Source: JBMTVN01 sp046047235 (GTDB lineage: Bacteria > Verrucomicrobiota > Verrucomicrobiia > Limisphaerales > JAHDYP01). Taken from it: a DNA stretch of 12,430 nt. The stretch covers positions 1 to 12,430 of the forward strand of contig JBJOII010000184.1 in the NCBI GenBank assembly GCA_046047235.1. The letters are read 5' to 3'. Both the position numbers and the translations under genes were made by a program. The notes under the pieces were generated by a model that was not told the DNA's origin, did not search any database, and worked only from the letters and a program-made list of their open reading frames with translations. Shown piece after piece: positions 1-6,449 of the stretch (positions within the stretch are counted from its first letter, which is position 1; each line of letters opens with the position of its first letter).

Positions 1-140
1 GGCAGCTGCATCCGCGCCTTCTTTAGCGCCTCCTCCCCCTCCACCGCCGTCACAACATCATACCCCGCAGCCTTCAAATTAAAGGCCACAAGCTCAACCG
101 CATCCGGCTCATCATCAACAACCAGTATCTTGGGCGTCAC
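1..140 (-). CDS. Response regulator, receiver domain N-terminus (partial, cut by left edge)
   Basis: Translating the minus strand from a GTG at 140 gives 46 residues starting VTPKILVVDDEPDAVEL, the first beta strand and acidic pocket (D9, D10) of a CheY-like receiver domain. The phospho-acceptor aspartate, normally near residue 53, and any output domain lie beyond the edge, so the class (OmpR/PhoB-like or other) cannot be decided. The start at GTG 140 places KILVVDDE at the usual distance from the N-terminus and has AAGG about 5 bases upstream. An in-frame GTG at 158, with GGGAG about 10 bases upstream, is an alternative. It lies 59 bases downstream of lipA on the same strand, so it may be cotranscribed with grx-lipA (inference). 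The domain assignment is secure; the function is not. Confidence 0.85.
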   Translation of the reverse strand, partial: MTPKILVVDDEPDAVELVAFNLKAAGYDVVTAVEGEEALKKARMQL

Positions 141-199
141 GCGGACCTTGGTTATCACGCCGCCAAATCTCCCACAACGCCCACAGGGTGACAAGACGG

Positions 200-1102
200 T
201 TACATTCCCGTGTCAGCAGCCGCAACTCCCACCTGAAAGTCGTCCGCATGATACGAACTCCGCACCTTCGGCCCGCTCGCCACATGGCTGAACCCCATCT
301 CCAATGCCAACCCCCTAAAATGCTCAAATTGCTCAGGCGCAATAAACTCCACCACCGGCAAATGCTTCAGCGTCGGCTGCAAATATTGACCCAAAGTCAA
401 TATGTCGCACCCATGCTCCCGCAGATCCCCCATCGCCACCAACACCTCCTCCTCCGTCTCCCCCAACCCCAGCATCATCCCGGACTTAACATGTAAACGC
501 CCCCTCCCCATACCCGCCGCCATCCGCAATACCGCCAACGAACGATCATAGGTCGCCCGATGCCGCACCTCCGGAGTCAGCCTCCGAACAGTCTCCAAAT
601 TGTGGTTGAATACCGCCGGACCCGCCTCAACCACCAACCGCACCAAATCCTCGCGCCCACCAAAATCCGGCACCAATACCTCAATCACAATCCCCTCACC
701 CACACCCCTCACCGTGCGAATCGTCTCACAAAAATGCCCCGCCCCACCATCCGCCAGATCATCCCGCGCCACCGCCGTGATCACGACATGCTTCAAACCC
801 ATCCGCCGCACCGCCTCCGCCACCCGCTCAGGCTCGTCCGCCTCCAGTGGCATAGGCTTCAAAGTCGATACGGCACAAAATCCACACGCCCGAGTACACC
901 GGTCCCCCGCAATCATGAAGGTCGCCGTAGCCCTACTCCAACACTCCCAGTGATTCGGACAACGCGCACTCTCACACACCGTGTGCAAACTCAAACTGTC
1001 CAGCAAACTCCGCGTCTGCCGATAACTCGACGACGTCGGTAACTCCTGCCTCAACCATGCGGGTAACCGCGGTCGAGCCGCCGCCTCTATACCCCCACTC
1101 AT
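200..1102 (-). CDS. lipA: Lipoyl synthase LipA (radical SAM)
   Basis: This 300-residue protein inserts two sulfurs into octanoyl groups carried on lipoyl domains (pyruvate and 2-oxoglutarate dehydrogenases, GcvH) in the cytoplasm. Both iron-sulfur motifs are visible: the LipA-specific auxiliary cluster C43-x4-C48-x5-C54 (CESARCPNHWEC) and the radical-SAM CX3CX2C at C69, C73, C76 (CTRACGFC). Other family hallmarks are DDLADGGA (114-121), FNHNLETV (165-172), KSGMMLGLGE (206-215) and the C-terminal RSSYHAD (281-287), whose serine is the cluster ligand in the family. Length and ends match full-length LipA. The start codon overlaps the stop of the upstream glutaredoxin gene as ATGA at 1099-1102, implying translational coupling. 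No lipB or lplA is visible nearby. Confidence 0.97.
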   Translation of the reverse strand: MSGGIEAAARPRLPAWLRQELPTSSSYRQTRSLLDSLSLHTVCESARCPNHWECWSRATATFMIAGDRCTRACGFCAVSTLKPMPLEADEPERVAEAVRRMGLKHVVITAVARDDLADGGAGHFCETIRTVRGVGEGIVIEVLVPDFGGREDLVRLVVEAGPAVFNHNLETVRRLTPEVRHRATYDRSLAVLRMAAGMGRGRLHVKSGMMLGLGETEEEVLVAMGDLREHGCDILTLGQYLQPTLKHLPVVEFIAPEQFEHFRGLALEMGFSHVASGPKVRSSYHADDFQVGVAAADTGM

Positions 1103-1371
1103 CGCTCACCCCCCCCCTGACCCAGCCGCCCCCAAAAAGCCGCCAGCTCCCTAACGCCAAAATCCGCCAAAACCCGACCGTCCACCTCAATCACCGGCGC
1201 CAAACTCTGCCCGCTCAAACGCACCATCTCATCATACGCCGCACCATCCTTGATCACGTCCAAGTGCTCATACCTCACCTTGTGCGCATCCAGCCAGTCC
1301 ATCGCCTGCACACACCAGCCACAATACGGCTTGATAAATAACCGAACCCGAGTCGGACGATACTCACTCAT
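1099..1371 (-). CDS. Glutaredoxin-like protein (CxxC thioredoxin fold)
   Basis: A 90-residue protein with the compact glutaredoxin layout: a first strand VRLFIKP, a redox-active C17-G-W-C20 after P15-Y16, an EHLDVIKDG strand, a cis-proline motif AP-V at 58-60, and the family's GxxLADF-type element (GRVLADFG, 65-72). It probably reduces disulfides or mixed glutathione/thiol disulfides in the cytoplasm. CGWC is unlike the CPYC of classical dithiol glutaredoxins, so the partner is uncertain; NrdH- or Grx-like roles are possible. The purine-rich AAGGAAAGGAAG just upstream can serve as ribosome binding site. Its TGA overlaps the lipA ATG, so it is first in a grx-lipA(-response regulator) unit. A role in supplying redox or Fe-S support to LipA is inference only. 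Confidence 0.85.
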   Translation of the reverse strand: MSEYRPTRVRLFIKPYCGWCVQAMDWLDAHKVRYEHLDVIKDGAAYDEMVRLSGQSLAPVIEVDGRVLADFGVRELAAFWGRLGQGGGER

Positions 1372-1479
1372 CCTCGCTTCCTTTCCTTCTTAAAAACTTC
1401 TCTTCCCAACCCAAACCAAAACCGGAGTCTGCTCAACTCCTCGCCCCTTGACCAGTGGAAACCCCAGCCCAAACAACGA

Positions 1480-1509
1480 TGTCACACCGAACTGTGTCAC
1501 ACCCGACCG
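1480..1509. repeat. Two-copy 15-bp direct repeat upstream of dnaK
   Basis: Units start at 1480 and 1495. The first nine bases, TGTCACACC, are identical, and 12 of 15 positions agree. The second copy lies in the near-palindrome GTGT-C-ACAC (1494-1502). The spacing of about one and a half helical turns and the position 100-140 bases before the putative promoter fit a regulator binding site (inference). Confidence 0.5.
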
Positions 1510-1510
1510 C

Positions 1511-1523
1511 AAGTGTGCCACTT
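1511..1523. promoter_or_regulatory. Palindrome AAGTG-TGC-CACTT, possible operator
   Basis: A perfect 5-bp inverted repeat around a 3-base centre lies immediately after the 15-bp direct repeats in the dnaK upstream region. It could be a binding half-site pair for the same or a different regulator. Short palindromes do occur by chance, so this is a weak call. Confidence 0.3.
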
Positions 1524-1615
1524 CGGCGCTTTTCCCAATGCCAATTCACAGCAATTACCACCCGCACAATACGTAATACATTGAACACTAGCCTATTAGA
1601 ACAACAAAGCAGAAG

Positions 1616-1632
1616 TTGGCATCGCTGATGCT
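1616..1632 (+). promoter_or_regulatory. Sigma-54-like -24/-12 element upstream of dnaK
   Basis: Compared with the RpoN consensus YTGGCACGrNNNTTGCW, the bases TTGGCATCGCTGATGCT match 11 of 14 defined positions, including the invariant GG (-24) and GC (-12) at the correct spacing. Transcription would start near 1643, leaving a leader of about 28 bases before the dnaK ATG. Mismatches are at the C and G after GGCA and at the first T of TTGC. A chance match cannot be excluded. Confidence 0.35.
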
Positions 1633-1670
1633 TGGCACACCCTGTTCAGAACGTTAACTGAGTGGAGCAT

Positions 1671-3617
1671 ATGGCAAAAGTTTTAGGTATCGATCTCGGC
1701 ACAACCAACTCCTGCATGGCCGTCATGGATGGCGGCGAACCCACGGTGTTGGAAAACTCCGAAGGCAAACGCACCACACCCTCGGTCGTCGCCTTCGCCA
1801 AAAATGGCGAACGCCTCGTCGGCGAAGCCGCCAAACGTCAGTCCGTCACCAACCCCCGCAATACCGTCTACTCCATCAAACGGTTCATGGGACGGAAATT
1901 CGACGAAATCGGCGAGGAAGCCAAACGCGTCCCCTATAAAGTCGTCCGCGCCGCCAATGGCGACGCCGCCGTCGAAGTCGAAGAAGAAGGCTCTACCAAG
2001 GTCTACAGCCCCCAGGAAGTCTCTGCCATGATCCTCGCCAAATTAAAGGCAGACGCAGAAATGCGCCTCGGCGAGACCATCACCCAAGCCGTCATCACCG
2101 TCCCCGCCTACTTCAACGACTCCCAACGCCAAGCCACCAAAGACGCCGGCCGTATCGCAGGCCTCGAAGTGCTCCGCATCATCAACGAACCCACCGCCGC
2201 CTCCCTCGCCTACGGCCTCGATAAAAAATCCGACGAAAAAATCGCCGTCTATGACCTCGGCGGCGGCACCTTCGATATCTCCGTCCTCGAAATCGGCGAC
2301 GGTGTCTTCGAAGTCAAAGCCACAAACGGCGATACCCACCTCGGCGGCGATGACTGGGATAACCGCATCATGGACTGGATCCTCGACGAGTTCAAAAAGG
2401 ACCAGGGCATCGACCTCCGTAAACAACCCGACGCTCTCCAACGTATCAAAGAGGAAGCCGAGAAAGCGAAAATCGCCCTCTCCAGCTCCCAACAATACGA
2501 AATCAACCTGCCGTTCATCACCGCCGATGCCAACGGCCCCAAACACATCGCCCTCAAACTCACCCGCTCCAAACTCGAGCAACTCTGCGATGACCTATTC
2601 GAACGCACCATCGGCCCCGTCCGGGATTGCCTCCGCGATGCCGAAGTCGCCGCCGAAAAAATCGACGAACTCGTCCTCGTCGGTGGCATGACACGTATGC
2701 CCCGCGTCGTCGAAACCGCCCATAAACTCGTCAATAAAGCCCCCCACCAAGGCGTCAACCCCGACGAAGTCGTCGCCATCGGCGCCGGCATCCAGGGCGG
2801 CGTCCTCAAAGGCGACGTCAAAGATGTCCTCCTGCTCGACGTCACCCCCCTCTCCCTCGGCATCGAAACGCTCGGCGGTGTCTTCACCAAACTCATCGAT
2901 CGCAATACCACGATCCCAACCCGGAAATCGGAAATCTTCTCCACCGCCGCCGATAACCAGCCGGCCGTCACCATCCGTATCGCCCAAGGCGAACGCTCGC
3001 TCTTCAACGATAATAAACTGCTCGGCCAGTTCGACCTCGCCGATATCCCGCCCGCACCACGCGGCGTGCCCCAAATCGAAGTCAGCCTCGACATCGATGC
3101 CAACGGTATCCTCCACGTCCACGCCAAAGACCTCGGCACCGGCAAAGAACAAAAAATCCGCATTACTTCCAGTAGCGGCCTCTCCAAGGACGAAGTGGAA
3201 AAAATGCGCCAGGACGCCGAATCCCACGCCGAAGACGACCGCAAACGCCGCGAAGAAATCGAAACCCGCAACGAAGCCGACAACGCCGCCTATCGCTCCG
3301 AGAAAATGCTCAAGGATACCGGCGACAAACTCCCCGCCGAAGATAAGAGCAAGATCGAAACAGCCCTCAATGATCTCAAGGAAGCTCTCAAGGGCTCGGA
3401 CACCGATGCGCTGAAAGCCGCCACGGAAAACCTCAACAAAGCCTGGCAGGCGGTCTCAGAACAACTCTACAAGGCCACCCAACAGGCCCAGGCCGGCCAA
3501 GCCCCCCAAGACGATTCAGCCAATTCAGCCGAATCACCCAAAGAACAAAAAGCCGGCAAATCCGGCAAAGACGAAGGCCCCATCATCGATGCCGAAGTCG
3601 TCGACGACAAAAAATAA
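1671..3617 (+). CDS. dnaK: Chaperone DnaK (Hsp70)
   Basis: This 648-residue ATP-dependent Hsp70 chaperone binds exposed hydrophobic peptides and works with DnaJ and GrpE in the cytoplasm. The ATPase domain shows IDLGTTNSCMAV (7-18), the phosphate-2 signature YDLGGGTFDIS (194-204) and LVLVGGMTRMPRV (334-346). The conserved interdomain linker DVLLLD is at 385-390, followed by the beta substrate-binding domain with the VTPLSLGIET signature. The alpha lid is lysine/glutamate-rich, and the end GPIIDAEVVDDKK resembles the DnaK C-terminal EEVxD-type tail. The start is ATG 1671 (MAKVLGIDLG), preceded by GGAG only three bases away; an in-frame GTG at 1662 would add three residues and is less likely. 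groES and groEL follow on the same strand. grpE, dnaJ and hrcA are not adjacent. Confidence 0.98.
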   Translation: MAKVLGIDLGTTNSCMAVMDGGEPTVLENSEGKRTTPSVVAFAKNGERLVGEAAKRQSVTNPRNTVYSIKRFMGRKFDEIGEEAKRVPYKVVRAANGDAAVEVEEEGSTKVYSPQEVSAMILAKLKADAEMRLGETITQAVITVPAYFNDSQRQATKDAGRIAGLEVLRIINEPTAASLAYGLDKKSDEKIAVYDLGGGTFDISVLEIGDGVFEVKATNGDTHLGGDDWDNRIMDWILDEFKKDQGIDLRKQPDALQRIKEEAEKAKIALSSSQQYEINLPFITADANGPKHIALKLTRSKLEQLCDDLFERTIGPVRDCLRDAEVAAEKIDELVLVGGMTRMPRVVETAHKLVNKAPHQGVNPDEVVAIGAGIQGGVLKGDVKDVLLLDVTPLSLGIETLGGVFTKLIDRNTTIPTRKSEIFSTAADNQPAVTIRIAQGERSLFNDNKLLGQFDLADIPPAPRGVPQIEVSLDIDANGILHVHAKDLGTGKEQKIRITSSSGLSKDEVEKMRQDAESHAEDDRKRREEIETRNEADNAAYRSEKMLKDTGDKLPAEDKSKIETALNDLKEALKGSDTDALKAATENLNKAWQAVSEQLYKATQQAQAGQAPQDDSANSAESPKEQKAGKSGKDEGPIIDAEVVDDKK

Positions 3618-3642
3618 CCCAACCACCTAGTTCCCATTTTTT

Positions 3643-3684
3643 CCCGCAGCGAGTGCAGCGGGATTTGATTGAACACAAATCAAA
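3643..3684 (+). promoter_or_regulatory. Two adjacent hairpins in the dnaK-groES gap
   Basis: The first hairpin pairs CCCGC (3643-3647) with GCGGG (3658-3662), extended inside by GC/GC around a GAGT loop after an A-A mismatch. The second pairs GATTTG (3662-3667) with CAAATC (3676-3681), or in a shifted, mutually exclusive way TTTGAT (3664-3669) with ATCAAA (3679-3684). No T-tract follows either stem, so they are not typical terminators. They may mark an mRNA processing or stability site, or a leader structure upstream of groES (inference). Confidence 0.45.
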
Positions 3685-3709
3685 CCTAAACCGAAGACAT
3701 AGCAATACT

Positions 3710-4003
3710 ATGGCAATTAAACTGAAACCTCTGGGCGACCGCGTTCTCGTGGAACCCGTCGAGGAAAAGGAAGTGAAAAAGGGCGGAATCATTATCCCTG
3801 ACTCCGCCAAAGAAAAACCCACCGAAGGTATCGTCCGCGCCCTGGGCACCGGCAAGTCCGATGACAGTGGCAATAAGGTCGCCTTCGAAGTCAAAGTGGG
3901 CGACCGCGTGCTCGTCAGCAAATATGGCGGCACCGAAGTCAAACTGGACGGCAAGGAATATAAACTCCTCAACGCCGACGACATCCTCGCTATCATCGAC
4001 TAA
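3710..4003 (+). CDS. groES: Co-chaperonin GroES (Hsp10)
   Basis: A 97-residue protein of standard GroES length that forms the seven-subunit lid on GroEL. It opens MAIKLKPLGDRVLVEP, has the mobile GroEL-binding loop at about 18-37 with hydrophobic GGIIIP (25-30), the VKVGDRVLVSKYGG segment (61-74) and the C-terminal end LLNADDILAIID. The start is ATG 3710; the frame is open back to a GTG at 3653, but residues before 3710 do not resemble GroES. The 17 bases before the ATG lack a Shine-Dalgarno sequence, as is also true for groEL. It lies 92 bases after dnaK and 32 bases before groEL on the same strand. Confidence 0.97.
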   Translation: MAIKLKPLGDRVLVEPVEEKEVKKGGIIIPDSAKEKPTEGIVRALGTGKSDDSGNKVAFEVKVGDRVLVSKYGGTEVKLDGKEYKLLNADDILAIID

Positions 4004-4035
4004 TCAACCCCTCTCACAACTGATCGAAAACCATT

Positions 4036-5682
4036 ATGGCCGCTAAACAACTACTGTTCGACGAGGCAGCACGCCAGGCCCTCCTGCGCGGCGTGAGCAA
4101 GCTCTCCAAAGCTGTCATCGCAACCCTCGGCCCCAAAGGCCGCAACGTCGTCCTCGATAAGAAATTCGGCTCCCCCACCGTCACTAAAGACGGTGTCACG
4201 GTCGCCAAGGAAATCGAACTCGAAGACCCCTTCGAAAACATGGGCGCCCAAATGGTGCGCGAGGTAGCCAGCAAGACCAGCGACGCCGCTGGTGATGGCA
4301 CAACCACCGCCACCGTCCTCGGGGAAGCCATCTTCCGCGAAGGCCTCAAGTTCGTCACCTCCGGCGCCAACCCCATCGGCATCCAACGCGGCATCAATAA
4401 GGCCGTCGAAGCCGCCGTCGCCCAATTGGGCAAAATCGCCAAGAAGGTGAAGGATAAGGAAGAAATCAAACAGGTCGCCACCGTCTCCGCCAACTGGGAC
4501 AGCCAAATCGGTGAAATCATCGCCGACGCCATGGACAAAGTCGGCAAGGACGGCACCATCACCGTCGAAGAAGCCAAATCCATCGAAACCACCCTCGAAG
4601 TGGTCGAAGGTATGCAGTTCGACAAGGGCTACCTCTCCCCTTACTTCGTCACCAGCGCGGAGACGATGGAAGTCAAAATGGAAGAGGCCTACATCCTGAT
4701 CTTCGAAAAGAAAATCAGCAGCCTCAAAGACCTCCTGCCCCTCCTCGAGAAGGTCGCCAAGGTCGGCAAACCCCTCATCATCATCGCTGAAGAAGTCGAA
4801 GGCGAAGCCCTCGCTACCCTCGTGGTGAACAAACTCCGCGGCACCCTCAACGTCTGCGCCGTCAAAGCCCCCGGCTTCGGCGACCGCCGTAAGGCCATGC
4901 TCGAAGATATCGCCATCCTCACCGGTGGCCGCTGCATCACCGAAGACCTCGGTATCAAACTCGAAAACGTCGAAGTCTCCGACCTCGGCCGCGCCAAGAG
5001 CGTCGTGGTCGATAAGGAAAACACCACCATCGTGGAAGGCTACGGCAAGAGCTCCGAAATCCAGGGCCGCGTGAACCAAATCCGCCGCCAGATCGAGGAA
5101 ACCACCTCCGACTACGACCGCGAGAAGCTCCAGGAACGCCTCGCCAAGTTGGCCGGCGGTGTCGCCGTCATCAATGTCGGCGCTGCCACCGAAACCGAAA
5201 TGAAGGAGAAAAAAGCCCGCGTCGAAGACGCCCTCCACGCCACCCGCGCTGCGGTGGAAGAAGGGATCGTCCCCGGAGGCGGTGTCGCCCTCCTCCGCTG
5301 CGTCGCCGCGATCGAAGCCGTCAAAGGCTCCAACTCCGACGAACAAATCGGTGTCGACATCATCAAACGCGCCGTCGAATACCCCACCCGCGCCCTCGCC
5401 GCCAACGCCGGTGTCGAAGGCTCGGTCGTGGTCCAGGAGATCAAGCGCCGCAAGGGCAACGAAGGCTATAACGTGGGCACCGACGAATATGTCGACCTCG
5501 TGAAGGCCGGCGTGGTCGATCCCAAGAAGGTCACCCGCACCGCCCTCCAAAACGCCGCCTCCATCGCCGGCCTCCTCCTCACCACCGAGGCTCTCATCAC
5601 CGAGATCCCCGAGAAGGAGAAGCCCGCCCCCGCCGACCACGGCGGTGGTGGCATGGGTGGCATGGGTGGCATGGGCTACTAA
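4036..5682 (+). CDS. groEL: Chaperonin GroEL (Hsp60)
   Basis: A 548-residue subunit of the double-ring ATP-driven folding chamber, working with the GroES encoded just upstream. ATP-site residues are in place: the LGPKGRNV loop (31-38), D52 in TKDGVTVA, D87 in AGDGTTTATVL, catalytic D398 in RVEDALHATRAAVEEG, and the GIVPGGGVALL loop (410-420). The C-terminal GGMGGMGGMGY repeat (from about 536) is the flexible tail of the chamber floor. Length is normal and there are no frameshifts. The start at ATG 4036 gives the usual MAAKQLLFDE N-terminus; no Shine-Dalgarno sequence is visible in the 32-base gap after groES. A strong terminator follows 21 bases after the stop, ending the chaperone unit before ssrA. 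Confidence 0.98.
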   Translation: MAAKQLLFDEAARQALLRGVSKLSKAVIATLGPKGRNVVLDKKFGSPTVTKDGVTVAKEIELEDPFENMGAQMVREVASKTSDAAGDGTTTATVLGEAIFREGLKFVTSGANPIGIQRGINKAVEAAVAQLGKIAKKVKDKEEIKQVATVSANWDSQIGEIIADAMDKVGKDGTITVEEAKSIETTLEVVEGMQFDKGYLSPYFVTSAETMEVKMEEAYILIFEKKISSLKDLLPLLEKVAKVGKPLIIIAEEVEGEALATLVVNKLRGTLNVCAVKAPGFGDRRKAMLEDIAILTGGRCITEDLGIKLENVEVSDLGRAKSVVVDKENTTIVEGYGKSSEIQGRVNQIRRQIEETTSDYDREKLQERLAKLAGGVAVINVGAATETEMKEKKARVEDALHATRAAVEEGIVPGGGVALLRCVAAIEAVKGSNSDEQIGVDIIKRAVEYPTRALAANAGVEGSVVVQEIKRRKGNEGYNVGTDEYVDLVKAGVVDPKKVTRTALQNAASIAGLLLTTEALITEIPEKEKPAPADHGGGGMGGMGGMGY

Positions 5683-5703
5683 GCCTCACCCCATCCCTTA
5701 CAA

Positions 5704-5745
5704 AAGCGCCAGGCCGGCCCCGCCGACCTGGCGTTTGCTTTTTTT
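5704..5745 (+). terminator. Intrinsic terminator after groEL
   Basis: CGCCAGG (5707-5713) pairs with CCTGGCG (5727-5733), continued inside by CGG (5715-5717)/CCG (5723-5725) across a C-A mismatch. It is followed by TTTGC and seven T (5739-5745). This is a textbook rho-independent terminator for dnaK-groES-groEL. The T-tract runs directly into a 25-G run. Confidence 0.92.
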
Positions 5746-5770
5746 GGGGGGGGGGGGGGGGGGGGGGGGG
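5746..5770 (+). repeat. Homopolymer of 25 G
   Basis: Exactly 25 consecutive G are printed between the terminator T-tract and the bases before ssrA. The run covers about -20 to -44 relative to the tmRNA 5' end, where a -35 box would be expected. It stands out against a + strand otherwise poor in G. It may be a real slippage-prone tract or an assembly or sequencing artefact; the sequence alone cannot decide. Confidence 0.9.
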
Positions 5771-5789
5771 CTTTCCCCAAGTCATCTAC

Positions 5790-6141
5790 GGGGGCGCACT
5801 GGTTTCGACCTGGTGAATGCGCCAAGGGTGGCATGCCGAGGACGACTCGTTGGCCTCGTTAATCATCGAGTCAAAAAAGTAACTGCTAACACTGAGTTGG
5901 CTCTCGCGGCCTAAGGCCCCGACGTCTGCCCCTGGACACCTGCTACAGGGAACAGACGCCATTAGCAGGTTAGATCAGACGTGGCGGTTCTGCGCGTCAG
6001 GTCGAAACTTTTTCAGGACCTGGACAATGGGATTCGAGCCGGAGCGCCATCCCTGCGTCGAGACCTAACCTCCGGATAAGCATGTAGGCATCTTTGGTTT
6101 GTTTGTCAGGCACGCGGGTTCGATTCCCGCCGCCTCCACCA
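5790..6141 (+). ncRNA. ssrA: Transfer-messenger RNA (tmRNA), one-piece
   Basis: This 352-base RNA rescues stalled ribosomes and tags the unfinished protein for proteolysis. The acceptor stem pairs GGGGGCG (5790-5796) with CGCCTCC (6131-6137) through seven pairs, including the G3-U70 wobble that alanyl-tRNA synthetase recognises, and an encoded CCA ends the gene. The conserved CTGGTTTCGACCTGG follows the acceptor strand, and the T arm is GCGGG/CCCGC around TTCGATT (6114-6130). After the tag stop comes an H-type pseudoknot: CGTCTG (5923-5928)/CAGACG (5953-5958), CCCTG (5930-5934)/CAGGG (5946-5950) and ACCTGCT (5938-5944)/AGCAGGT (5964-5970). No clear -10/-35 promoter is visible upstream, where the G25 tract lies. 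No permuted or split form is suggested. Confidence 0.97.
5885..5914 (+). other. ssrA: tmRNA proteolysis-tag reading frame (ANTELALAA)
   Basis: After the upstream GTAACT, the resume codon GCT (5885-5887) opens nine codons encoding A-N-T-E-L-A-L-A-A, ended by TAA (5912-5914). The ALAA end is the usual degradation signal read by ClpXP-type proteases. With the alanine delivered by tmRNA itself, the added tag is ten residues, one shorter than in Escherichia coli. Confidence 0.93.
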
Positions 6142-6175
6142 CCCTTCGTTCGCAGCGGAGCGAAGAACGAAGGGT
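6141..6175 (+). repeat. Long hairpin starting at the tmRNA 3' end
   Basis: ACCCTTCGTTC (6141-6151) is perfectly inverted as GAACGAAGGGT (6165-6175) around a 13-base loop; an alternative inner pairing is TTCGC (6149-6153)/GCGAA (6160-6164). The first base is the last A of the encoded CCA. No T-tract follows, so it is a poor intrinsic terminator. It may be a processing site or the boundary of an inserted element linked to the GIY-YIG gene (inference). Confidence 0.8.
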
Positions 6176-6215
6176 GCCACGGCGTAGTGCCGCAAAGCGG
6201 CTCGAAGCCGGGCGT

Positions 6216-6389
6216 CGCAAGTCACGGACCGCAAGTCAGGACCGCAAGTCAGGACCGCAAGTCACGGACCGCAAGTCACGGACCGCAAGTCACGGACCGC
6301 AAGTCAGGACCGCAAGTCAGGACCGCAAGTCAGGACCGCAAGTCAGGACCGCAAGTCAGGACCGCAAGTCAGGACCGCAAGTCACGGAC
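6216..6389 (+). repeat. Tandem repeat: 13 units of 13/14 bp
   Basis: Thirteen head-to-tail units fill 174 bases without spacers. Units are either CGCAAGTCACGGAC (14 bp: units 1, 4, 5, 6, 13) or CGCAAGTCAGGAC (13 bp: units 2, 3, 7-12); within each class they are identical. The mix of 13 and 14 shifts the reading frame, so protein-level selection is unlikely. Each unit carries GTC-A(C)G-GAC, a short inverted pair. It lies between the post-tmRNA hairpin and the GIY-YIG gene. In the rest of the 6142-6449 gap I see no gene, only GC-rich sequence. Confidence 0.95.
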
Positions 6390-6449
6390 CGCGCAGCGCC
6401 CGCACGCCCAAACAGGAGGTCGCTCCCCAAAAAAGCTCACAGACGACCC

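Larger units (their letters stand above)
1372..1670. promoter_or_regulatory. Divergent intergenic region between grx-lipA and dnaK
   Basis: These 299 bases separate two divergent transcription units and contain no plausible gene. Seen directly: a small hairpin GGAGT(1424-1428)/ACTCC(1436-1440), a 15-bp direct repeat, a palindrome and a sigma-54-like element (listed separately). No CIRCE element (TTAGCACTC-N9-GAGTGCTAA) is present, so classical HrcA control of dnaK is not supported here. I found no convincing sigma-70 -35/-10 pair for either direction. Confidence 0.6.

Noticed and set aside
1372..1670. CIRCE operator for HrcA
   Set aside because: No TTAGCACTC-N9-GAGTGCTAA-like inverted repeat is found before dnaK, nor before groES.
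4051..5640. Long open frame antisense to groEL (529 codons), and similar ones antisense to dnaK
   Set aside because: They mirror the codon pattern of the real chaperone genes, give D/G/F-rich low-complexity proteins without motifs, and the sense genes are unmistakable.
6141..6175. Intrinsic terminator of ssrA
   Set aside because: The stem is strong but no T-tract follows, and the bases after it are GC-rich.
6216..6389. CRISPR array
   Set aside because: Units of 13/14 bp follow each other without spacers and no cas gene is near.
6414..6420. AGGAGGT as ribosome binding site of the GIY-YIG gene
   Set aside because: It is 29 bases from ATG 6450 and no ATG, GTG or TTG lies at a suitable distance in a useful frame.
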